Below, piece after piece: positions 1 to 5,790 of a stretch of 5,790 nucleotides of DNA; position 1 is the stretch's first letter, and each line of letters begins with the position of its first letter. The notes under the pieces were generated by a model. The model saw nothing but the letters and a program-made list of their open reading frames with translations. It had not been told where the DNA came from and made no database searches. Source of the DNA: Spirochaetota bacterium. GTDB taxonomy: Bacteria; Spirochaetota; Spirochaetia; SZUA-6. A program made the position numbers and the translations under genes. Location: positions 1 through 5,790 of the forward strand of contig QNBI01000147.1 in NCBI GenBank assembly GCA_003641675.1, read 5' to 3'.

Positions 1-1211
1 AGAAACCCTGTTTTCAGACTGTCAGTTTCTAAAACTTTTCCATTATCGGAATATGAAAGTTCTTTCCTTCCTTCCATCCAGCTCATAGTTGCCCCCCTTA
101 AGAGGGGAAATATAGTCCAGCTTATCTTTGATGCTATATATTCCTCGCCTACAAAGAATTTTCCCTGCCCGAAACCGGGATACCTTAAAAGCCCCTTATA
201 ATCCAAAGACAGACTTCCGGTTTTAGAAGGCAGAATCTGGAAACTGGTATTCATGCTTAACATACTGCCGTCTGTTATTCCATCGGTATCCCGGTAGCCT
301 TCCGTACAGATGCCCCCGAAAAATCCCAGCCGCCACAGAGAGGTTTTCCATAACGCAAAAACTTCATTTAAAAAACCAGGCTCTATAAGGGTCCCGCCGG
401 AACCAATTAGAGAATATGATACTTTTAAGTCACCCTTTTTATCATCTTTTACAGAGCCGAATTTAAATGAAACGCGGGAACCTAAATGAATTAATTTTCC
501 GCCGGGAAAAAGAAGCTTATCCAGGTACCACTCCTCTGCATAATCTTCAGAAACAAGAGGAACAGTTAAAGCAGTTAAAATCTCAGATCTTGCATCGAAA
601 AATTTTCCGCTTAGTCTCATAATACTTCCCAAATGAAGCGGCGAATTCCCATTAAAAATACTGCCCTTTCTATATGCATATATATCGATTAAGTTTGGGA
701 AAATACCGTATGAAATACCATGCCTTAAACTTTGATAACCGGCATCTCTGTTAGAAAAAGCAGAAACGGGAAAACCCCCGTTAAGCTTTAACCCCGAATG
801 TTCCGATCGTACCCCGCTCCAGGGTGAATAACCTAAAGGATTATCTGCTTCACGGAGAAGACCGCAGATAGAAACAGGACCAGCTGTAAAATAAGGGCCT
901 GCCATACCTAAATCGAGGTAGCTGAAACCGGAGATTGCCATTCTTTCGCTTTTATTACCTGCAGAGACCCCAAGGATTACTATACGCATATCGGAGAAAG
1001 GAGGAAGAGCATTTTTAATAGAACGGCTTCTCAGGCGGAATCTTATGGTTTCAAAATCTATAAGTTCAAAGGAAAACCGGAAAGCAGGTTTAACAAGCGG
1101 CTGCACAATTTTCTCCGGTTCCAGCCCTGCGCTGTCGCTAAAACTCACAGTCACCATGAATAAAAAATAATACAAAAAAAGCGGATGATTTCGGCTGTTT
1201 ATTATACTCAT
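1..1211 (-). CDS. Partial exported protein of unknown function, probably envelope-associated (3' end off the left edge)
   Basis: A minus-strand frame stays open from ATG at 1211-1209 to the window edge, giving 403 codons with no stop, so the protein is longer than what is seen. The first in-frame stop upstream is TAA at 1244-1242, and no other ATG lies between. An AAGAGG stretch sits only one base from this ATG, which is unusually close, so the start is probable but not certain; Met19 is an alternative but would leave little of the signal peptide. Residues 1-29 look like a signal peptide: Arg7 and His9, a hydrophobic run from about 11 to 24 (LFLYYFLFMVTVSF), then SDSAG. The rest is rich in Gly, Ser, Tyr, Phe and Trp, with short alternating polar/hydrophobic stretches, which suits a beta-rich outer-membrane or surface protein. 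I recognise no catalytic motif or named family. It is transcribed divergently from the peptidase operon. Confidence 0.78.
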   Translation of the reverse strand, partial: MSIINSRNHPLFLYYFLFMVTVSFSDSAGLEPEKIVQPLVKPAFRFSFELIDFETIRFRLRSRSIKNALPPFSDMRIVILGVSAGNKSERMAISGFSYLDLGMAGPYFTAGPVSICGLLREADNPLGYSPWSGVRSEHSGLKLNGGFPVSAFSNRDAGYQSLRHGISYGIFPNLIDIYAYRKGSIFNGNSPLHLGSIMRLSGKFFDARSEILTALTVPLVSEDYAEEWYLDKLLFPGGKLIHLGSRVSFKFGSVKDDKKGDLKVSYSLIGSGGTLIEPGFLNEVFALWKTSLWRLGFFGGICTEGYRDTDGITDGSMLSMNTSFQILPSKTGSLSLDYKGLLRYPGFGQGKFFVGEEYIASKISWTIFPLLRGATMSWMEGRKELSYSDNGKVLETDSLKTGF

Positions 1212-1270
1212 GCCTCTTGTAAAGCAAGAAAAGTACCATATTTAAAGTTGTTTTTTCCTGTTTCACAGCC

Positions 1271-1290
1271 TTTATTTACATTTATTTACA
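1271..1290. repeat. Tandem direct repeat, two perfect copies of TTTATTTACA
   Basis: Two identical 10-base units lie head to tail in the divergent intergenic region, just upstream of the -35 box of the operon promoter. A related CCTTTATT occurs at 1269-1276, leading into the repeat, and again at 1294-1301, overlapping the -35 box. Ten-base spacing would place the units on the same helical face, so an operator is possible. In AT-rich spacer sequence it could also be slippage without function. Confidence 0.5.
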
Positions 1291-1299
1291 ATACCTTTA

Positions 1300-1328
1300 T
1301 TGAACAGTATAAAAACCATGTATATAAT
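1300..1328 (+). promoter_or_regulatory. Sigma70-type promoter of the P1 peptidase / PanE-family / M20 operon
   Basis: TTGAAC at 1300-1305 and a perfect TATAAT at 1323-1328 are separated by exactly 17 bases. Transcription would start near 1335, leaving a leader of about 45 bases. That leader carries AGGAG at 1364-1368, ten bases before the ATG at 1379. No terminator hairpin or riboswitch-like structure is apparent in so short a leader. This is the only strong promoter seen ahead of the three plus-strand genes. Confidence 0.72.
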
Positions 1329-1378
1329 ATCCTTACAATTATGATTTTATAGTATTATTTAATAGGAGAAAGAGAGAA

Positions 1379-2335
1379 ATGGGTTCAATTACGGATGTTC
1401 CGGGAGTAGAGGTCGGTAATGCCTCTGACAAAGCAGGAGGGACGGGTTGCACAGTTGTTCTGTTCCGCGGCGGCGCTGTAGGCGGGGTTGACGTACGGGG
1501 AGGGGCACCGGGAACAAGGGAAACGGACCTTTTAAGGCCCGAAAACCTTGCACAGACGGTCCACGCATTTTACTTAGGAGGAGGAAGCGCATACGGTCTT
1601 GCCGGGGCAGAGGGCGTAATGCAGTACTTGGAGGAACAGAAGATTGGGTTTGATACAGGGGTAGGAGTTGTTCCCATTGTTCCCGGTGCAGTTCTCTTTG
1701 ACCTCCCCGTTGGCAACCCTGGTGCCAGACCGGATAAAAAGATGGGCTATAAAGCATGCATGGACGCAGGGCCTTCCAATTCTGAACACGGAAATGCAGG
1801 AGCAGGAACCGGAGCATCTGTCGGAAAACTTAAGGGAATGCAAAACGCTATGAAAGGCGGCCTCGGAACTGCAAGCATAGCAGTAGGGGAACTCTTTGTC
1901 GGAGCGATAGTAGCTGTAAACTGTTTAGGTGATGTGATCGAAAGGAACGGCAGTATTTTAGCCGGGCTTTTAAGCGATGACAAAAAAACCTTTGCTTCTA
2001 CTGCAGAAAGCATTAAAGCATCTTACAGCCTTAAAAAAAACCTATTTTCCGGAAATACAACCATAGGGGCAATAGCAACAAATGCAAAACTCGACAAAGC
2101 TGCGGCGAATAAGGTTGCATCCATGGCGCATGACGGTTTTGCACGTGCTATTAATCCCATACATACCATGTTCGACGGAGACACGATATTCTGCGGTGCA
2201 ACAGGTCTAATTACTGCAGACACCACAACTGTCGGCTCTTTAGCGGCGGAAGTAATGGCAGAAGCAATAAGGGATGCAGTTAAGAGTGCAGAGGGTGCTT
2301 ACGGGCTGCCCTCGTACAAGGATATACTACTTTAA
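1379..2335 (+). CDS. P1 family peptidase (DmpA / S58, self-processing aminopeptidase or beta-peptidyl aminopeptidase type)
   Basis: The 318-residue protein matches the P1/DmpA family of N-terminal-nucleophile hydrolases, which cleave themselves into two chains and remove N-terminal residues from peptides, amides or beta-peptides. Visible family signatures are the N-terminal ITDVPGVEVGN (4-14), GGAPGTRETDLL (41-52), the FYLGGGSAYGL stretch (64-74), the GAGTGASVGK loop (141-150), NTTIGAIATNA (226-236) and the C-terminal ARAINPIHTMFDGDTIF (255-271). By family comparison the self-cleavage would fall within Thr227-Thr228, making Thr228 the probable nucleophile; this is an inference from alignment by eye. 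There is no signal peptide, so it should act in the cytoplasm. The length is normal and the frame intact. AGGAG at 1364-1368 supports the ATG. It is first in the operon, with only 20 bases to the next gene. The family has varied substrates, so the specificity is unknown. Confidence 0.92.
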   Translation: MGSITDVPGVEVGNASDKAGGTGCTVVLFRGGAVGGVDVRGGAPGTRETDLLRPENLAQTVHAFYLGGGSAYGLAGAEGVMQYLEEQKIGFDTGVGVVPIVPGAVLFDLPVGNPGARPDKKMGYKACMDAGPSNSEHGNAGAGTGASVGKLKGMQNAMKGGLGTASIAVGELFVGAIVAVNCLGDVIERNGSILAGLLSDDKKTFASTAESIKASYSLKKNLFSGNTTIGAIATNAKLDKAAANKVASMAHDGFARAINPIHTMFDGDTIFCGATGLITADTTTVGSLAAEVMAEAIRDAVKSAEGAYGLPSYKDILL

Positions 2336-2355
2336 AACATCAAGAGGAGAAGAGA

Positions 2356-3300
2356 ATGAAAGTATCAATAATAGGAGCAGGAGCGATGGGATCGCTCTTC
2401 GGAGGTAAAATCTCAAAAACAGGAGCAGATGTCACTCTGTATGACATAAATAAGGAACATGTTGACAGGATAAACTTAAAAGGTCTAATCATAGAGGAAC
2501 CGCTTTTAGGAACAGAAGAAACCGTACACCCTAAAGCCACAACATCTTCGGAGGACCTTAAGGATTCCGATGTATTTATTATATTTGTGAAATCAACCGT
2601 CACTGAAACTGTAGCAAAACAGTTTTCCAGATATGCAAAAGACAGGACTATTGCAGTTACCATGCAGAACGGGCTTGGTAATGAGGCCATAATTCGTTCC
2701 TATTTCGGGGCGGATAAAACAGCGGCCGGCGTCACATCACAGGGTGCAACATTCCTGGGACCGGGAAGAATTCGGCATGCTGGAAACGGTCCGACGCACC
2801 TCTGTATGTCCGACCTTAAAAACGAGAAGATAGAACCTCTTGTTGAACTCTTTCGAAATGCCGGTTTTGAGGCGGATATCGAAGAAAATATACAGGACCT
2901 TGTCTGGAGCAAACTTATAATAAATGTTGGAATAAATGCAGTTACTGCGTTAACCGGCTTAAAAAACGGAGAACTTCTCGATTATGATGAAACAAAAGAC
3001 ATTATGGCGGATCTGGTTAACGAAGCATGCAGAGTAGCTGAAAAAAAGGGGATAAAGCTTTCCTATAAAAATCCTCTGAAGACTGTATACGATGTGGCAA
3101 AAAAAACAGCCCTTAACAGGTCCTCTATGCTTCAGGATTTTGACAGGAAGAGCCGGTCGGAAATAGACTTTATCAACTATGCGATTGTACGCGAAGGAAA
3201 AGAATTGGGCATTGAAACACCTGTAAACAGGACAGTTACCGGACTCGTTCGCGTTCTGGATGATATACATAGAAAAATAAGGGGGAGATATAATGCTTAA
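2356..3300 (+). CDS. panE: Ketopantoate reductase family protein (2-dehydropantoate 2-reductase, PanE/ApbA)
   Basis: This 314-residue protein has the two-domain layout of ketopantoate reductases, which reduce 2-dehydropantoate to pantoate with NADPH in pantothenate synthesis. The N-terminal Rossmann fold begins MKVSIIGAGAMGSLFG, with the dinucleotide loop at 7-12. TMQNGLGNE (102-110) carries the conserved Asn105. The C-terminal domain contains DLVWSKLIINVGINAVTAL (181-199), where Lys186 matches the family's catalytic lysine and Asn190/Asn194 match conserved substrate-site residues. SSMLQDFDRKSRSEIDFI (256-273) supplies Ser257 and the acidic Glu269. All expected residues are present and the length is normal. 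AGAGGAG at 2343-2349 lies six bases before the ATG. The gene sits 20 bases after the peptidase gene and its last 8 bases overlap the M20 start, so the three are surely cotranscribed. The symbol reflects the family; linkage to two hydrolases makes a catabolic 2-oxo/2-hydroxy-acid dehydrogenase role a real alternative. Confidence 0.88.
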   Translation: MKVSIIGAGAMGSLFGGKISKTGADVTLYDINKEHVDRINLKGLIIEEPLLGTEETVHPKATTSSEDLKDSDVFIIFVKSTVTETVAKQFSRYAKDRTIAVTMQNGLGNEAIIRSYFGADKTAAGVTSQGATFLGPGRIRHAGNGPTHLCMSDLKNEKIEPLVELFRNAGFEADIEENIQDLVWSKLIINVGINAVTALTGLKNGELLDYDETKDIMADLVNEACRVAEKKGIKLSYKNPLKTVYDVAKKTALNRSSMLQDFDRKSRSEIDFINYAIVREGKELGIETPVNRTVTGLVRVLDDIHRKIRGRYNA

Positions 3301-4543
3301 TGAAACGGAAAAAAATATACTAAGCCTAATAGGCAGAGAGGAAATTACAGATCTAACAAGGAAACTTGTAAGAATAGATTCTGTTCCCAGACTAAAAGAA
3401 ACAGAGTCTGCAGAGAATGGCACTTTTGTAAATACAGAGAAAGAAGTCGTGCTTTTTATTGCAGAGTGGATAAAAAGAGAATTAGGGATAACACCGGAAG
3501 TAGAAGAGGTAGTACCGGGAAGGGACAATATTATAGCAACGGTAGATTCCGGAAAACCGGGCCCCGTACTCATGCTCGAAGGCCATACGGATGTTGTTTC
3601 CGAGGGCGATGCCGATAGGTGGCAGTACGGCCCTTTCAGCGCTGCTTTAAAAGACGGGAAAATTTACGGCAGGGGTTCCTGTGATATGAAAGCCGGGCTT
3701 GCCGTTAATCTTATAAGCGTTAAGGCGCTCTTAAAATCGAAGGCGGATTTTAAGGGTAAAATAAGGCTGGGATTTGTCTGCGACGAAGAAGGCATGATGA
3801 TAGGGATTAAAGATTTTATTAAAAAGGGCCATGCAGATGATGTTACAGCATGTCTGGTTCCTGAACCGGAAGAAAATCAACTCTGCATTACCATGAAAGG
3901 AGCCATACGCGCAGTCGTAAGAGTAACAGGAAAAATGGCTCACGGTGCCATGCCTTTAACAGGTATAAACCCCAACACAAGGCTTGCACGGATAATCCTT
4001 GCATTCGAAGAATACGAAAAAGAAGAAAAAGAAAGATGCGGAAGCGATACTCTTGTAGGCTATCCCTCTATTACCTTCACAGTGGTTCAGGCTCCTCCTG
4101 CAGGTACAACAGCCCAGCTAAATGTTATGCCGGGGGAGGCTGTCGGATATGTGGATATACGGACAACTCCGTGTCAGAACCACGATAAAATAAGGAAAAA
4201 ACTAAAGGAGATATTAAAATCCCTGGCTCAAAAGGATCCAGATTTTAAAGCAGAGATAGAATTTATAGAGGACAGGCCTGTTGTTACTATGGAAAAAGAC
4301 GAACCTATTGTAAAGTACTCTGCAGAGGCCTACAGAGAAATTACCGGAAAAGAACCGGTATAGAATGGCGTTCCGGGGGCAACCGACGGCACTATTCTAC
4401 GTGCATGGAAGGGGATTCCTTCTCTTGTTAACGGTCCGGGGCCCCGCCACATGCCGCACCAGTACAATGAATATGTAGGAATAGAGGAGCTGTATGAATC
4501 TGCTCTAATATATGCACTCACAGAGTACCGGTTTCTTAAATAA
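3293..4543 (+). CDS. M20 family metallopeptidase (ArgE/DapE type), interrupted by an in-frame TAG at codon 357
   Basis: The frame encodes a di-metal M20 amidohydrolase/peptidase of the ArgE/DapE/CPG2 type. Residues seen: GHTDVV (97-102; His98 ligand, Asp100), YGRGSCDMKAG (125-135; Asp131 bridging ligand), CDEEG (163-167; Glu165 base, Glu166 ligand), VPEPEE (189-194; Glu191 ligand) and the dimerisation domain from about 200 to 315, with GKMAHGAMP (213-221; His217). TAG at 4361-4363 ends the simple frame after 356 residues (stop at 4363). Reading on in the same frame gives 59 more codons to TAA at 4541-4543, with NGVPGATDGT directly after TAG and MPHQYNEYV near the end; His389 would be the sixth, C-terminal metal ligand. 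The 416-codon product is a normal M20 length, while the 356-residue form lacks a ligand and should be inactive. The ATG at 3293 overlaps the previous gene by 8 bases, and GGGGGAG at 3281-3287 is a good ribosome site. Family assignment is firm; whether TAG is translated is open. Confidence 0.88.
4342..4360 (+). other. Perfect 6-bp inverted repeat ending one base before the in-frame TAG
   Basis: TACCGG at 4342-4347 and CCGGTA at 4355-4360 are exact reverse complements around the seven-base loop AAAAGAA. In RNA this would form a small GC-rich hairpin whose 3' arm touches the TAG codon. It lies inside coding sequence (Thr-Gly-Lys-Glu-Pro-Val), so it may be chance. Known stop-codon recoding structures usually lie 3' of the stop, which argues against a classical recoding element. 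Confidence 0.45.
4361..4363 (+). other. In-frame amber (TAG) codon inside the M20 gene
   Basis: The codon lies between GKEPV and NGVPGATDGT, in a stretch that in M20 enzymes is continuous and leads into the conserved G-x-T-D loop. No frame change is needed to recover the family sequence on the far side. TAT or TAC (Tyr), CAG, GAG, AAG, TGG, TTG and TCG are each one base away, so a single substitution could have created it. Translation as pyrrolysine or through an amber suppressor would equally restore the protein. Nothing in this window encodes the pyrrolysine machinery. Confidence 0.85.
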
Positions 4544-4607
4544 CGTATAAAAAGGCTTAAAAGCGAATAAAAATAAAAAGAAAAGTCTAAAAATGCGAAT
4601 TTGGCAT

Positions 4608-4668
4608 AAAAAAAGGCAGCCGTCAAACTCTCTTAAATTGTCTTATAGAGAAACGGCTGCCGTATTTT
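4608..4668. terminator. Convergent, probably bidirectional rho-independent terminator, stronger for the minus strand
   Basis: GGCAGCCGT at 4615-4623 pairs perfectly with ACGGCTGCC at 4653-4661, a nine-base GC-rich stem. The intervening 29 bases can pair further (CTCT at 4628-4631 with AGAG at 4647-4650). On the minus strand the stem is followed directly by seven T (complement of 4608-4614), ideal for ending the substrate-binding protein transcript whose stop is at 4682-4680. On the plus strand the stem is followed by GTATTTTAT, a weaker tract that could end the operon message after TAA at 4543. Confidence 0.85.
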
Positions 4669-4679
4669 ATATTAAGTAA

Positions 4680-5790
4680 CTATTCCGGCCTTACTTCCTT
4701 TACAAGGATTTTTTTGCCGTCCTTAATTTTAAAGAGGAACAATGGTTTATTTGTCGGAACACCATCTTTCATGCTCCATGTAAACATGAGGCCTTTAAAG
4801 TTCTGAACATTTCTGCAGTAGTCGGCGATTTTCTTTCTCTCCTCCATGAGCTTTTTAGGATCTCCGGTTACACCGGTTTTCTCAATCGCCTCTTTTATCA
4901 TATAAACAGCATCGTAATAATGTGTTGACAAACTCGGAGGGGACATTCCATTATGATCCTCTGCATAGGCCTTCTGAAAAGCATCCCACCTCGCACTTTT
5001 AATATTGGGGTTGGTATAGTTGTATATCATAACGTTGTTAAGGGCGCTTCCGCCGGTTGCATAAAGAGGTGCATCGTCTGCACTGTTAAATATGAGGAGT
5101 TTTCCCATATCTTTCCAACCACGGTTTTTAAGCTCTTTAATTATCTTTGCAACTTTCTCCGACTGGCATGCAAAAATTATCCCATCCGGTTTCTGCTCAA
5201 GGGCCTTTACCACCAGCGGTCCGAAAGTTATTGCATCTCTCGGAACTGTTACATCGTTTAGATGTTCTACACCTGCTTTTTCGAGCCCGATAACATGAGC
5301 CTTTGCCATCCCTGGCCATGGGCCGTAAGGTTCAACAAACTGTACAACCTTTTTCATATCGGGAAACAGTTTTGCCCATGCAGTTACAATAGGCGGAAGT
5401 TTTTCCTGTGTACTGGAAAACCAGGAAATTGACCACGGGAAAAATTTTTCTGCATATTCCAGAGAAGTTGTTGCGGTAAACGACATCATCTTATTCTCTA
5501 CGGCAATCGGCATGGCGGCCATAATTACCGTTTCGGGAACAGGCCCCAGTGCAACAAGAGAATCTTTAACAACCTTTGCCATTTCTACAGTACCTTTTGC
5601 AGGGTCAAGAGCCGTATCTACCCCGATTACCTTTACAGGCTTGCCCGCAATACCTCCTGCTTCATTAATCTCTTTAGCTGCCCTCTCCGCACCCCATTCA
5701 AGGTATTCGCCTATACTGGCGATAGGTCCTGTTAAACAGTTTAAAAACGGTATCTTCCATTCGCTAACAACCACCTTGCCAGCTGCCGCT
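4680..5790 (-). CDS. Partial branched-chain amino acid-type ABC transporter substrate-binding protein (5' end off the right edge)
   Basis: 369 in-frame codons are visible before the stop TAG at 4682-4680. The protein belongs to the periplasmic-binding family 6 (LivJ/LivK-like), which captures amino acids or related compounds for an ABC importer. The signature near the start is CLTGPIASIGEYLEWGAER followed by AAKEINEAGGIAGKPVKV, the first strand and helix of the N-terminal lobe; VPETVIMAAMPIAVENKM and FVEPYGPWPGMAKA follow, and HYYDAVYMIKEAIEKTG lies in the C-terminal part. A GTG at 5774-5772 could be taken as a start, but the frame continues upstream as AAAGK to the edge, which looks like the end of a signal peptide and the mature N-terminus. 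The true start is therefore outside the window. The C-terminus (KDGKKILVKEVRPE) is typical and a terminator follows 18 bases after the stop, so TAG is a genuine stop here. The ligand cannot be deduced. Confidence 0.9.
   Translation of the reverse strand, partial: AAAGKVVVSEWKIPFLNCLTGPIASIGEYLEWGAERAAKEINEAGGIAGKPVKVIGVDTALDPAKGTVEMAKVVKDSLVALGPVPETVIMAAMPIAVENKMMSFTATTSLEYAEKFFPWSISWFSSTQEKLPPIVTAWAKLFPDMKKVVQFVEPYGPWPGMAKAHVIGLEKAGVEHLNDVTVPRDAITFGPLVVKALEQKPDGIIFACQSEKVAKIIKELKNRGWKDMGKLLIFNSADDAPLYATGGSALNNVMIYNYTNPNIKSARWDAFQKAYAEDHNGMSPPSLSTHYYDAVYMIKEAIEKTGVTGDPKKLMEERKKIADYCRNVQNFKGLMFTWSMKDGVPTNKPLFLFKIKDGKKILVKEVRPE

Noticed and set aside
1212..1299. Possible minus-strand promoter for the exported protein
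   Set aside because: Several AT-rich hexamers exist but no pair with good boxes and 16-18 base spacing stands out, so none is called.
1389..1817. 142-residue minus-strand open frame inside the P1 peptidase gene
   Set aside because: Low-complexity Leu/Arg/Pro-rich translation opposite a well-conserved gene; no independent start signal.
2959..3573. 204-residue minus-strand open frame
   Set aside because: It lies antisense across the end of the PanE-family gene and the start of the M20 gene, both with clear family motifs; its composition is Ser/Phe/Ile-rich as expected for an antisense shadow.
4437..4446. 10-base palindrome CGGGGCCCCG in the M20 tail
   Set aside because: It encodes part of the Gly-Pro-Gly-Pro-Arg segment and has no loop, so it is explained by GC-rich codons; not evidence for a recoding element.
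4365..4478. Out-of-frame ATG overlapping the TAG (restart reading a short different frame)
   Set aside because: It gives only about 37 residues with no resemblance to M20; the family sequence continues in the original frame, so neither restart nor frameshift explains the tail.
4593..4607. Small ATGC/GCAT hairpin in the convergent spacer
   Set aside because: Only four pairs; the adjacent nine-base stem explains termination better.
4330..4626. 98-residue minus-strand open frame over the M20 tail and spacer
   Set aside because: It runs antisense to the conserved M20 C-terminus and through the terminator; no family resemblance.

Overview
The window looks like part of a bacterial chromosome with low-to-moderate GC. 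Every gene start inside it has a purine-rich Shine-Dalgarno sequence or a plausible ATG, and one gene has a near-consensus sigma70-type promoter. Two of the five genes encode exported proteins: a predicted envelope protein with beta-strand-like segments, and a periplasmic-type solute-binding protein. This suggests a diderm, amino-acid- or peptide-using anaerobe such as a spirochaete or a similar lineage. That placement is inference only, because no phylogenetic marker gene is present.

Layout from left to right. Positions 1-1211 (minus) hold the first 403 codons of an exported protein of unknown function whose 3' end lies beyond the left edge. Positions 1212-1378 are a divergent intergenic region with a tandem 10-bp repeat and a TTGAAC-17-TATAAT promoter facing right. 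Positions 1379-4543 (plus) are a tight three-gene operon: a P1 (DmpA/S58) self-processing peptidase, a ketopantoate-reductase-family NAD(P)H dehydrogenase, and an M20 metallopeptidase. Gaps are 20 bp and then an 8-bp overlap. Positions 4544-4679 are a short convergent spacer with a strong hairpin terminator. Positions 4680-5790 (minus) are the 3' part of a branched-chain-amino-acid-type ABC substrate-binding protein whose signal peptide lies beyond the right edge.

The most notable signal is in the M20 gene. An in-frame TAG at 4361-4363 stops the frame at residue 356, but the same frame continues for 59 codons to TAA at 4541. Those codons encode the normal M20 C-terminus, including the conserved Gly-Ala-Thr-Asp-Gly loop and the His expected to be the last metal ligand. 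The tail has no other lesion. This is either a very recent nonsense mutation, a sequencing error, or a translated amber codon (suppressor tRNA or pyrrolysine). TAG also serves as what appears to be a true stop for the substrate-binding protein, so wholesale amber reassignment is unlikely.

Taken together, the window suggests uptake of an amino-acid-like compound by an ABC system, with an adjacent operon that hydrolyses peptide or amide bonds (P1 and M20) and reduces or oxidises a 2-oxo/2-hydroxy acid (PanE family). The exact substrate cannot be read from the sequence.
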